This document shows positions 43,885 to 51,305 of a DNA stretch of 64,000 nucleotides, one piece after another. The stretch covers positions 1,178,001 to 1,242,000 of the forward strand of contig NZ_CP089468.1 in NCBI RefSeq assembly GCF_021233435.1, given 5' to 3'. The notes under the pieces are model-generated. The model was given only the letters and a program-made list of their open reading frames with translations, had not been told where the DNA came from and ran no database searches. Source of the DNA: Halobacterium noricense (GTDB lineage: Archaea > Halobacteriota > Halobacteria > Halobacteriales > Halobacteriaceae). Numbering within the stretch: the stretch's first letter is position 1; the number at the start of each line of letters is the position of its first letter. The translations under genes and the position numbers were made by a program.

Positions 43885-45274
43885 ATTAGGTAGTAAGGCG
43901 GATTCCTCGCCCCACCGTGGGCGGGGAGGAAGCCGACGCCCGCTGCCACAAACCCACCAACTACTAAGTACCTTTATCATCTATTGAAAATCGTGGCGGA
44001 CGACTACCTGAGACGCACCGCAATCACCCGCCCCATCCTTACCGACGAGCAACAACAACTCCTCGATACCACTATCAACGAGTGGAAAACTGCCTGCAAC
44101 ATCAGCAGCCAGACCGGATGGGAACACGGTGAAACGCGGAAAACCTACCTCCAAGACCTCGCCTATGATAGAGTGTTGGAGGAGACGCGTCTCGGGAGCC
44201 AGCACGCAATCCTCGCCACCCACCAAGCCGCAGCCGCACTCTCCGGCGTCGAAGAAATCAAAGAACTGGACGAGGAGTATAAGACCTCACGTCCGGAGTT
44301 CACCGCCGAGACAGTGAAATACGACACGCGGACGATGACACTATTCGACGACGGAACAGTTTCACTCTCAACGGTTGACGACCGCATTCGGTGTGATCTC
44401 GCGTTGCCGGACGACGAAGATGGCTACCAACACCAGTATCTCAACGGTGAGGGCTGGGAACTGACCGAATCCACGCTTTCTCGGCGTGATGGCGACTACT
44501 ACCTGCACCTCGGCTTTCGCAAACCGAAGCCCGAGAAACAGGTTGAACAACAGAGCGACGACGAGGACAGGACAGTTCTCGGCGTCGACCTCGGCATCGT
44601 CAACATCGCCACCACCTCGACGGCCTACTTCGCATCCGGCAGAGAACTCATCCATCGACACCGGGAGTTCGAGCGGATACGTGGCAACCTTCAGCAGATT
44701 GGGACACAATCCGCACACCGGACGATTCAGCAGATGAGCGGCAGGGAATCACGGTACGTTCGAGACATCCTCCACCGCGTGGCCAACGACATCATCGAGG
44801 AAGCACTGGAGCATAACTGCGAGTACATCGCGGTTGAGAACCTGAGACACATCAGGGAACGTGCGCCGCCGGTGAAAGAGTTCCACCAGTGGGCGCACCG
44901 CCAGCTCGTTGACCTCGTGGAGTACAAGGCTGACACGGAAGGCATCAGTGTTGAGTACGTTGATCCGGAGAACACGAGTCGGCGGTGTCCCGAATGCGGC
45001 CACACAAGCGAAGGCAATCGTGTTACGCAGGCGGAGTTCGAGTGCGAGAAGTGTGGTGCAACGGCGAACGCAGACTATGTTGGAGCGAAAAACGTTGGAT
45101 GGCGGTATGTCCGTCGCGGCCTACAGTCGTCACGACGGACGGGCGACAGTCAACTCGCCCTCAAGTCAGGAACAGTGACGCCGAACCGGGGATTCGTCCC
45201 GTCCGACTAACCACGGTCGGTAGAGGCAGAGTTCACTGACAAGCCCCGAGCCACCGTGGGCAGGGCAGTTGACA
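43885..45274 (+). mobile_element. IS605-type TnpB-only element 3, inside abiEii
   Basis: A left-end GC-rich hairpin around 43905-43926 (cctcgccccaccgtgggcgg) is followed by aggaagccgac, the same tail as in element 2. The tnpB gene spans most of the element. The right end contains gccccgagccaccgtgggca near 45243-45262. Both junctions carry the letters gttga, so the exact borders are ambiguous by a few bases. No tnpA. Confidence 0.78.
43984..45210 (+). CDS. tnpB: TnpB RNA-guided nuclease, element 3
   Basis: A 408-aa TnpB starting at TTG. The RuvC-like residues are Asp in [16 protein letters not shown] near 201, Glu in CEYIAVENLRHIRERAPP near 284 (E-N-L rather than E-D-L), and Asp in NADYVGAKNVGWRYV near 364. 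The zinc finger is CPECGHTSEGNRVTQAEFEC plus EKCG. All catalytic positions are filled. It belongs to the same broad branch as element 1 but is clearly divergent. Confidence 0.88.
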   Translation: MKIVADDYLRRTAITRPILTDEQQQLLDTTINEWKTACNISSQTGWEHGETRKTYLQDLAYDRVLEETRLGSQHAILATHQAAAALSGVEEIKELDEEYKTSRPEFTAETVKYDTRTMTLFDDGTVSLSTVDDRIRCDLALPDDEDGYQHQYLNGEGWELTESTLSRRDGDYYLHLGFRKPKPEKQVEQQSDDEDRTVLGVDLGIVNIATTSTAYFASGRELIHRHREFERIRGNLQQIGTQSAHRTIQQMSGRESRYVRDILHRVANDIIEEALEHNCEYIAVENLRHIRERAPPVKEFHQWAHRQLVDLVEYKADTEGISVEYVDPENTSRRCPECGHTSEGNRVTQAEFECEKCGATANADYVGAKNVGWRYVRRGLQSSRRTGDSQLALKSGTVTPNRGFVPSD

Positions 45275-45940
45275 GGCGGAACGGCGCTATCGAAACTGTA
45301 TTTCCCGCAGTCGTGGCGATTCTCGGAGGATCTCGATTTCGGCGTCGAAGGGGAGTATCAGGGATCCAAACGAGAGCTCCGAACGGTCCTCGATACGATT
45401 GCCGACCGCTCTGGTATCGAATTCGAGATTCGAGAGCACCACGAATCCCAGCAGGACCACTACCCGACACACTACGTCGACATCAGCATTCAGTACCAGG
45501 CCGTCCTCAACCACCCCAATACGACCAGCATCGACGTGATGGTCGACGAGCACGTCGCCTTCGACCCCGTTCAGCATACCCACGCGTACGAAGACGTGCC
45601 CGAGGTCGACCTCCAGGCGTACAGTGTCGAGGAAATCTTCGCCGAAAAGCTCCGGGCGATCCACCAGCGCGGGGCTGCTCGTGATTACTACGACCTCTAT
45701 CAGCTGCTCGAAACCGATTCGGTCACGATCAACTTTGCCGACGTGGGCCCCGCCTTCGAGGCAAAGTGCAACCACGATGGACTCACCGTTGATCTGACGG
45801 ACGGACTCCCGGACGAGCAGCAAGAAACGATCCGACACCAGTGGGAGACCACGCTGCCGGACCTGACAGGTGAGCCGCCAGCGTTCGAGCTGGTCTGGGA
45901 ACAGTTGGACACGGTGATCTCCCAACAGGGATCGCCGTAG

Positions 45941-46141
45941 GCAACGGCCAATGTCGGTGTGGATGGCCGATGAGTGCGCATCTAGCGCCCTGACTACTGG
46001 ATTCACCCAGCTCGGTCTGGTTCATACTTCGCTTGCAGATACCGACTCGTCACTTGTGCGCCCGCGGTAGTCCGTACAGGCTCGTGGCGTACTGGACGCG
46101 CGTTTCAAGGACCGCCAGACTGAGTAGCTGGAAGACGTACA
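45941..46141. other. spacer after abiEii
   Basis: About 200 bp without a recognisable gene or repeat, ending at a truncated toxin-like fragment. Confidence 0.5.
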
Positions 46142-46246
46142 GTGACGGTGTTCGAAGCCCTGGAACGTGGTGACGTCGTCTGGGCGAGCGACCGGCTCGC
46201 GGAGAACGGGCCCCCGATGCTCCTTCGTGGCACTCTCACCGTCTGA
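46142..46246 (+). pseudogene. PemK/MazF-like toxin, N-terminal scrap
   Basis: From a GTG the frame reads TVFEALERGDVVWASDRLAE then NGPPMLLRGTLTV and stops after 34 codons. The F-x-x-GDVVW-x-x-D opening is characteristic of haloarchaeal PemK/MazF-type growth inhibitors, which are normally over 100 residues. The rest is missing. The identification rests on this short motif and is moderate. Confidence 0.5.
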
Positions 46247-46261
46247 ATCGCGGGACCCAAC

Positions 46262-46822
46262 TCAGGCGTGCTGCAGCCGATCGGCGATGAGTTCGAGGGT
46301 TTCCCAGAGCACACCAACCGGCGCTGTCGCCGCCAGCGAGACGTCGTCGTAGTCGTACTCGTCGGTCGGTGAGGCACGTTCTTGATAGTGGAGGTGGCCG
46401 TCGACGTGTGGGTTCGGTTCGAGATGGACGCCACAGTCGAACCCCGACGACTCGCTATAGTGGATTTTGAAGTTGGACGTGAGTGATGTGCGACGGCGGT
46501 CGTCGAGGCTCGTCGCCGGTGGCAGGTGTGGATTGGGCTGCCACGTCACTCGTAGTGACGCCGAGTCACTATTGCGCTCGAACTGTGCCGGGTCGACGTC
46601 CGCTGCAAGTGCAGCATACTGTCCGTCCGGGCTCCCGCGCGCGGAGATGATGGCTGGATGGCGTTCGAGTTGCTTGCGCAGCGATCGGAGAATCCGGTGG
46701 CGTTTCGCAACGTCTTCTTGGGTTGACTCCCGGCCGCCATCCGGTCGCTGTGGCTGGCGGCCGAGCCCATTATCGACGGCAGCCTGCTCACGACCGTCAT
46801 CAGTTTCGTCCGCAGCAGTCAT
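46262..46822 (-). CDS. unknown partner of winged-helix regulator (module 1)
   Basis: A 186-aa acidic protein starting MTAADETDDGREQAAVDNGL. The core ARGSPDGQYAALAADVDPAQ leads to FKIHYSESSGFDCGVHLEPN, then HVDGHLHYQERASPTDEYDY and WETLELIADRLQHA. The middle and end align in layout with the 150-aa protein at 51815 (SFHYVDSDDVNWRFDRHPNT...HFHSPPEAT). Both overlap an upstream winged-helix gene by ATGA, so this is a recurring two-gene module. No catalytic motif is evident. Confidence 0.72.
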   Translation of the reverse strand: MTAADETDDGREQAAVDNGLGRQPQRPDGGRESTQEDVAKRHRILRSLRKQLERHPAIISARGSPDGQYAALAADVDPAQFERNSDSASLRVTWQPNPHLPPATSLDDRRRTSLTSNFKIHYSESSGFDCGVHLEPNPHVDGHLHYQERASPTDEYDYDDVSLAATAPVGVLWETLELIADRLQHA

Positions 46823-47355
46823 ACCGAGGCGGGCGGCCGGGCAGTGTACGTCTCGTAGTGGTCGATGGCGTCCCGAAGTAGCGAGAGTTGGTACTGCGCG
46901 GACTCCCAATCTGCGGCGGTCCGCAGCCGCTGTTGGGCGTCCTCGACCGAGATGTCGTCCGTGACGGATGCACGGAGCGAGCGCGGTGACTCGACATCGT
47001 ATTCCGCTTTCCAGGTCTCGATATCTGCTTGGATGGCTGTTGCCTGTTGGGTGAGGTCGGTTTCGGAGTTCTCTGCGACGAGTTCCTGGATCGCGGTCAG
47101 GCGCGTGTAGACGGGGTCCGGATAGTACGTCTTGCCCCGGGCTGATTCGTCGGTGACGAGCACGCCGAGGTCGACGAGCCGCTCGAGATGATTCCGCGTG
47201 GTCGGCTCGGAGACGTGTGCTTCATCGGCGATCCAGCCCGCTGTCCGCGGCTCCTCGAGCGACGACGCGACCGACCGTACTCGGTCGAATCCCGTCGTTG
47301 CCTCCTTCCACCGCGAGACGTATGCTGGTTCGCTATCCTCACGTGAGTCGGCCAT
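46819..47355 (-). CDS. winged-helix transcriptional regulator (module 1)
   Basis: A 178-aa protein. The DNA-binding part is TGFDRVRSVASSLEEPRTAG, then WIADEAHVSEPTTRNHLERL and LGVLVTDESARGKTYYPDPV, a standard winged helix with its wing. The C-terminal half is a predicted long helix (LTQQATAIQADIETWKAEYD) of the type shared by the paralogues at 51306 and 54256. The ATG at 47355 is preferred; upstream lies an AT-rich promoter with an inverted repeat at 47385. It overlaps its partner by 4 bp. Confidence 0.83.
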   Translation of the reverse strand: MADSREDSEPAYVSRWKEATTGFDRVRSVASSLEEPRTAGWIADEAHVSEPTTRNHLERLVDLGVLVTDESARGKTYYPDPVYTRLTAIQELVAENSETDLTQQATAIQADIETWKAEYDVESPRSLRASVTDDISVEDAQQRLRTAADWESAQYQLSLLRDAIDHYETYTARPPASV

Positions 47356-47384
47356 ACCCGACACCACGCCACGCAAGAATATAA

Positions 47385-47404
47385 TATTTTCTACAGCCAA
47401 AATA
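47385..47404 (-). promoter_or_regulatory. inverted repeat upstream of module-1 regulator
   Basis: TATTTT-ctacagcc-AAAATA, 30 bp before the regulator start in an AT-rich promoter patch. The comparable regulator at 51306 has ATAGTTT-tctcggg-AAACTAT at a similar distance. Likely autoregulatory operators. Confidence 0.45.
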
Positions 47405-47544
47405 ATATACTTTGAGTTTCCGCTGGCAGCGTTCGACGGCCGAGCCGATCTGTCTTCTCAATCCGGGCGGGCAGCACTCTCGTGGCTACTTGGAGTGTGG
47501 ACGGCCCGCCCCGCTCGCCGCTGTCGCCCTCCGCTTGCTCACGG

Positions 47545-47984
47545 CTCCCTTCGGTCGCCGTTCGCGTCGCGGCGCTCCTTGCGGTCGCGCCGCGCTTCGC
47601 TCGCGACCGACCATTCCGGGCTGGCGCAGTCTCGTTCCTTCGTCACTCGACTGCGTTCCGGGCTAAAGTGCATGTGCCCTCGACGCCAGCACCAAGCGCG
47701 CTTTCGGTTGCGTCGCCCTCGCTCCCGGTGGTCGCTCGGTCGACGGACGCGAAACCGGCTTGTGCGCTGGCCGCTCGCTCCGGGCGGGTCAGCGCGCGCG
47801 GCTGGTTGGGTCCCTCCGTGTGGACGCGCTCTCGCTCGCGCCCCAGGGGGCGCTCGCGAAGGCGCGAGCGAGAGCGCGCAGACGAGTCTATCGGTCGTTG
47901 TCGTCGGAAAACCGCGAGTGAGGTCGCGGTAGTGGCGCGTGAGCGCCTTCGGAACCTGGTGAAGTTCCGATGTCTAGTACCAAC
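47545..47984 (+). repeat. long GC-rich leader repeat, copy B (upstream of OB-fold gene)
   Basis: The partner of copy A at 38480. The best blocks are 47588-47621, 47655-47688, and 47764-47886. The same perfect 17-bp stem occurs at 47826-47842 and 47861-47877, again with an 18-bp loop, about 90 bp upstream of the ATG. Identity continues into the first five codons. Copy B is shorter than A because of internal deletions, while the stem and both flanks are preserved. Confidence 0.75.
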
Positions 47985-48827
47985 GGTTCCAGTAATGTAG
48001 TTTCGGTCGATGCACAGGCATTCGAGCACCCCGACGAGCAGACGGACGCTGAAGACGGTCTAGCGGTCGTCGACGAGACGCCGACCTTCGAGGCGGCGGT
48101 CGAGCAGGAAACACAGGCGAAGGTGGATGCGAACCACCCGGATGGCATCAAGGAGACGAGCGGCGAGCGGATTCACGGCGTCACCCTCGAACAGGAGGAA
48201 CGCATCCTGGGCCGGGAAGCCGAGCTCGAACACATCAGTGCCCGTGCTGACTTGGGTCGGCAGGAGGGCCGGGAAGCGCGGACGCGTGACGTGGTCACCA
48301 AGCAGTGTGGTCGTGATGAGCCGGCACGGATGGACCCACGCGAGCAGCTTTCACGGGAGGAACTTGCGGCTGTGAATAGGGAGGCGATACGCATTCAGGA
48401 CGAGGTGGATTGCGGCTGGACGAGTGCGGCGATCGCACGGCAGTTAGCCGAGAAGGTTCGTGCCGGCCAGGACGTGACGTCGGCGGTGTTGGAACTGGTC
48501 GAGGAGTTGCAGGCGGTGCCGGGTGCGGTCGTGCCGATCGCGGAGGTGCCGGACGTCCCGGTCGAGGAGGTGACAGTTCAAGGAACTGTGCAGACCCTTT
48601 GGAAACCGAGCAGTAGCGCGATTCAGCAAGTCGGGCTGCTGGCGGATGACAGCGGGAAAATCAAGTTCACCTGCTGGGAGAAATCCGGGCAGACGATGGT
48701 GCGTGAAGGACAGACAGTCCGGTTCCGGGCAGCAGCGAAGAACTGGTACGAAGGCCGGTGCTCGATCGCGCTGACCGGGTGGTCGGATATCCACTTCCCG
48801 AAGCGTGGCCGCTGGTGGGAAGCATAG
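47970..48827 (+). CDS. OB-fold, RPA-like single-strand DNA-binding protein
   Basis: A 285-aa protein. The N-terminal two thirds are acidic and helical (GVTLEQEERILGREAELEHI, then WTSAAIARQLAEKVRAGQDV). The C-terminal ~85 residues form an OB fold like archaeal RPA: EVTVQGTVQTLWKPSSSAIQ, GLLADDSGKIKFTCWEKSGQ, VREGQTVRFRAAAKNWYEGR, CSIALTGWSDI. It probably binds single-stranded DNA in replication or transfer of the accessory element. Its first five residues and leader are shared with the TFB gene at 38965, although the proteins are unrelated. Confidence 0.8.
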   Translation: MSSTNGSSNVVSVDAQAFEHPDEQTDAEDGLAVVDETPTFEAAVEQETQAKVDANHPDGIKETSGERIHGVTLEQEERILGREAELEHISARADLGRQEGREARTRDVVTKQCGRDEPARMDPREQLSREELAAVNREAIRIQDEVDCGWTSAAIARQLAEKVRAGQDVTSAVLELVEELQAVPGAVVPIAEVPDVPVEEVTVQGTVQTLWKPSSSAIQQVGLLADDSGKIKFTCWEKSGQTMVREGQTVRFRAAAKNWYEGRCSIALTGWSDIHFPKRGRWWEA

Positions 48828-48886
48828 CCACCTGACGCACTCTTCTTTTCTCACGCACCGGACCGACCCAGACCCCGCCACCCCGC

Positions 48887-48937
48887 CCTCCGCTCCGTGC
48901 TCGCTCCGCTGCGCGCGCAGCCACAACCTCAATAACA
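48887..48937 (+). repeat. 3' tail repeat, copy B
   Basis: ctccgctccgtgctcgctcc, then gctgcgcgcgcagccacaac and ctcaataaca, matching 40105-40157 after the TFB gene. It follows the OB-fold stop by about 60 bp; a pyrimidine-rich tcttcttttctc at 48841 may end the transcript. Confidence 0.75.
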
Positions 48938-48956
48938 GACCAACCAGCGAATGACG

Positions 48957-49388
48957 TTACTGAGAGGCGCCCCCCTCCTGAATTTCGAGGAGGGCTTCAT
49001 CTAGCGAGAACTCTCCGGGTAAGTTCGCCTCTTCCCGATGCCAGTCACTGGGCATTTCCTCGGGAGGATTAAAATTCACACGTTGCGTTTTTCCCATTTC
49101 GTGAGCAGGCACGTATATCGCCGTACCTTCTTCGTGGATGGCACCAGCGAATATGTCGACGGTCCCATCGGGGTACCGTTCTGGATCAATTTCCAGTTCG
49201 TACCGATAGTTATCATACTCGCTCGCGGTCTTTACCTGAACTCGTAACAGTCCCCACTCAACGTCGATTATCAGGTCGTATTTTTGCTCGTGACCATGGG
49301 GATAAGCTACACCATGCCCGTTTCGAAGGATATCTGCGGCGACTAAGGCTTCGGACGCATCACCCCGCCAACCCCGTTCCATATCCAT
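48957..49388 (-). CDS. PD-(D/E)XK endonuclease-like protein
   Basis: A 143-aa protein resembling the group-I-intron-type PD-(D/E)XK nucleases. [20 protein letters not shown] carries the N-terminal Glu, [13 protein letters not shown] the active-site Asp, and [13 protein letters not shown] the Q-x-K signature. The C-terminal half is acidic and includes [20 protein letters not shown]. Such proteins are either homing-type nucleases or members of host-defence or junction-resolving families. It diverges from the broken TFB gene; a palindrome lies between them. Confidence 0.75.
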   Translation of the reverse strand: MDMERGWRGDASEALVAADILRNGHGVAYPHGHEQKYDLIIDVEWGLLRVQVKTASEYDNYRYELEIDPERYPDGTVDIFAGAIHEEGTAIYVPAHEMGKTQRVNFNPPEEMPSDWHREEANLPGEFSLDEALLEIQEGGASQ

Positions 49389-49463
49389 ACTAACCCTCTG
49401 GTGGGACTACTACAACAAAGTACGCTGATTTGTCCCGGTTTCGATGAAGTGGCTGCGCCATTC

Positions 49464-49481
49464 GTTGTAAAGGACTACAAC
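49464..49481. promoter_or_regulatory. palindrome between nuclease and TFB relic
   Basis: GTTGTA-aaggac-TACAAC. A related half-site ctactacaac lies at 49408, closer to the nuclease start. Looks like an operator with repeated TACAAC half-sites; no regulator is known. Confidence 0.35.
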
Positions 49482-49598
49482 ACCGTAATTCAACCCGCTA
49501 AATCGAAGTTGATGCGACAGTCCTGCACAGAGTCTTTCGTCCGCTCAATAGGTGAGGGGATCGCTGTACTGGCGAGTTTCCTGTATACGGTGAGAACG

Positions 49599-49892
49599 AT
49601 GGCAACTAGAGATATCTACGAGAGCGGATTCGACGAAGACGTCCGAACGGAATCGAGTGCGAACCAGTGTCCCGAGTGCGACGGCCGAGTCACCACGAAC
49701 GCGGTCGAAACGGTCTGCGAGGACTGTGGGCTGGTCATCGATGAACAGCGTATCGATCATGGGCCGGAGTGGCGGGCGTACGACGGCGAGGAGCGCGAGC
49801 GAACGGGCGCCCCACTCACTGCGGCTCGCCACGATCGAGGCCTGTCGACGGAGATCGGTCGCGGTACCGACGCTCAGGATTCCTCGACCTGA
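49599..49892 (+). pseudogene. TFB gene, N-terminal piece
   Basis: Reads [20 protein letters not shown], then the zinc ribbon [20 protein letters not shown] and the B-reader segment [20 protein letters not shown] plus [16 protein letters not shown], which is unmistakably TFB. It then hits foreign DNA with an IS605-like right end (gccgtgggaggaagtcag at 49894). The second cyclin fold of a TFB lies 1 kb away at 50896; the first cyclin fold is absent. Confidence 0.85.
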
Positions 49893-49893
49893 A

Positions 49894-49911
49894 GCCGTGG
49901 GAGGAAGTCAG
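49894..49911. repeat. IS605-type right-end scrap
   Basis: gccgtgggaggaagtcag matches the bases after the right-end stem of element 2 (gccgtgggaggatgtcag) at 17 of 18 positions. Only half of the hairpin remains. It marks the left edge of the insertion in the TFB gene. Confidence 0.6.
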
Positions 49912-49935
49912 CACGAAAGTACCAGGTTCCAGAGA

Positions 49936-50133
49936 CTACTCTGTGGGGTCAATCTCGCCGTCTTTAGCAAGTTCGTTTGCGCGCTTGATCTGGGAGTTAA
50001 TGAGTTTGTTCTGCTGGCGTGACCACTCTTCATCGTCGTGCTCGCGGATGTAGGCGGCCCATTGCTTGATGAACGACTGCCGATCTTCGATATTCTGCTC
50101 AATATCGTCCTCAAGCTCGCTTGAGCTGATCAT
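49936..50133 (-). CDS. small acidic protein paired with nucleotidyltransferase
   Basis: A 65-aa protein, MISSSELEDDIEQNIEDRQS then WAAYIREHDDEEWSRQQNKL, predicted helical and highly charged. It begins inside the last 23 bp of the nucleotidyltransferase gene, so the two are coupled. Size and linkage resemble an antitoxin or accessory subunit of a MNT-type system, but no known family was recognised. Confidence 0.62.
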   Translation of the reverse strand: MISSSELEDDIEQNIEDRQSFIKQWAAYIREHDDEEWSRQQNKLINSQIKRANELAKDGEIDPTE

Positions 50134-50749
50134 AGTAATCCTCGACCCCGAGGTCTGTAACGTATTCTTCGAGCTGCTCCCTATTAAGGGATTCCTCGAA
50201 CGTCTCGTAGAGGTGGAGTGCATCTTCGAAATCCTTCCCCGATGTACTGCCGGCATGTTGGGCGAGACGGAGCTTGTACGCAATTTGGAGTTCGAGCGGG
50301 CTGATGTTCAGTTGGGCAGCACCGAGTTCTGCGGCGATCGCCTTGTCGAGCGCTTCACGTTCGACCTCATTTTTCGCAAACCACATTTCGAAGTTGGGAA
50401 TCATTTCCCCTTCCTCGGCTACGCGGATGCGGTCACCACTACTTAGCATCGTGTACATCTCGTCGAGCGGCATCGCCATTCCCCAATACCCTCGCTCTTT
50501 GAGCGTCTCCACCAGCTCTTTGGTCGTCTGTTGGTCCAATGGTTCCAGAACGATATCAATATCTTCCGTCGCACGAGAGCGGCCAGTGAGGATTGCGACA
50601 TACCCACTCACGATGACATACTCGATATTACAGTCTTCGAGAACGCCAACAAACTCGACGACCTCCTCATCGAGTTCAGACAACTCGCGGGAGACTTGAA
50701 GCCGATCTTCGGTGAGTTTCATATAAGAGTACTCGAGACGCGCATCCAT
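50111..50749 (-). CDS. MNT/AbiEii-like nucleotidyltransferase
   Basis: A 212-aa protein. The nucleotidyltransferase signature is YVIVSGYVAILTGRSRATED then IDIVLEP: G-x-x-A...R-x-T-x-D-x-D, near residues 44-67. Later text SPLELQIAYKLRLAQHAGST and GKDFEDALHLYETFEE fits the C-terminal helical part of AbiEii/DUF6036-like enzymes. A second ATG at 50722 is an alternative start. It forms a pair with the 65-aa gene downstream. The pair sits inside a disrupted TFB gene between IS605-like ends, so it was delivered as cargo. Confidence 0.75.
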   Translation of the reverse strand: MDARLEYSYMKLTEDRLQVSRELSELDEEVVEFVGVLEDCNIEYVIVSGYVAILTGRSRATEDIDIVLEPLDQQTTKELVETLKERGYWGMAMPLDEMYTMLSSGDRIRVAEEGEMIPNFEMWFAKNEVEREALDKAIAAELGAAQLNISPLELQIAYKLRLAQHAGSTSGKDFEDALHLYETFEESLNREQLEEYVTDLGVEDYYDQLKRA

Positions 50750-50775
50750 TAGTTATACGCTGCACAGGGGCAATC

Positions 50776-50795
50776 CCACGGCGTTCAGGCCGTGG
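50776..50795. repeat. IS605-type end hairpin
   Basis: CCACGGC-gttcag-GCCGTGG just upstream of the nucleotidyltransferase start. The stem matches that of the right ends of elements 1 and 2. It marks the other edge of the cargo within the TFB gene. Confidence 0.55.
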
Positions 50796-50895
50796 ATACG
50801 CGCCGTCACTCCGGGCAACAACCCACTGTTGTGGTGCAGCCTAAGATTCCACATTCGGAGGTTTCACTGGCAGGCCGCGATCGCAGGACTCGGCG

Positions 50896-51228
50896 GGATC
50901 ACGGGTCACGAACGCGTACAAGACGCTGAACGAAGAGCTGGGCCTCCCCACTGAGCCCGTCTCCCCCAGCATGTTCGTGCCGCGCCTCGCCTCGGACCTC
51001 GAGTGTGCGGACGAGATCCGACAGCGTGCCCGAGCGCTCGCGGAGCAGGCCGAGGAGCGAGGCGTCATGACGGGCGTCCATCCGGACGGGTTCGCCGCGG
51101 CCTGCCTCTACAAGGCCGGTCGCGAAGAGGGGCGATGGCTGACGCAATCCGAGGCCGCGGACGTGGCGAACGCCTCGAAGGCGACTGTTCGGGCACACCG
51201 GGATACGTTGGAGGAACAGGTCGCCTGA
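50896..51228 (+). pseudogene. TFB gene, second-cyclin-fold piece
   Basis: The open frame gives RVTNAYKTLNEELGLPTEPV, then SPSMFVPRLASDLECADEIR, EERGVMTGVHPDGFAAACLY and SEAADVANASKATVRAHRDT, the canonical second cyclin repeat of TFB ending at 51228. There is no N-terminal part on this side. An ATG at 50971 could produce an 85-aa fragment but this is unlikely to work alone. Confidence 0.85.
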
Positions 51229-51257
51229 CAACACCTATCGACAAGTTCTACTGTTAG

Positions 51258-51278
51258 ATAGTTTTCTCGGGAAACTAT
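51258..51278 (+). promoter_or_regulatory. inverted repeat upstream of module-2 regulator
   Basis: ATAGTTT-tctcggg-AAACTAT with perfect 7-bp arms, ending 27 bp before the regulator ATG. The position fits a repressor site overlapping the promoter. Confidence 0.5.
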
Positions 51279-51305
51279 TTGTTTCTCGACTGCGTAGCAC
51301 TCAGT

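Larger units (their letters stand above)
43747..45940 (+). pseudogene. abiEii: abiEii nucleotidyltransferase toxin split by a TnpB element
   Basis: The 5' part, MISQDRLRILARELGVRQGY to NSWLLWGIFTSDYGDNLLLK, ends near 43884. The 3' part resumes near 45275 as GGTALSKLYFPQSWRFSEDL. It continues with the catalytic D-x-D (SEDLDFGVEG), AYSVEEIFAEKLRAIHQRGA and RDYYDLYQLLETDS, and ends at 45940. Joined, these give a normal AbiEii. The intervening ~1.39 kb is TnpB element 3. The nucleotidyltransferase signature G-G-T-x-L sits right at the junction, so the insertion destroys the enzyme. An ATG at 45269 could still start a C-terminal piece. Confidence 0.87.
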
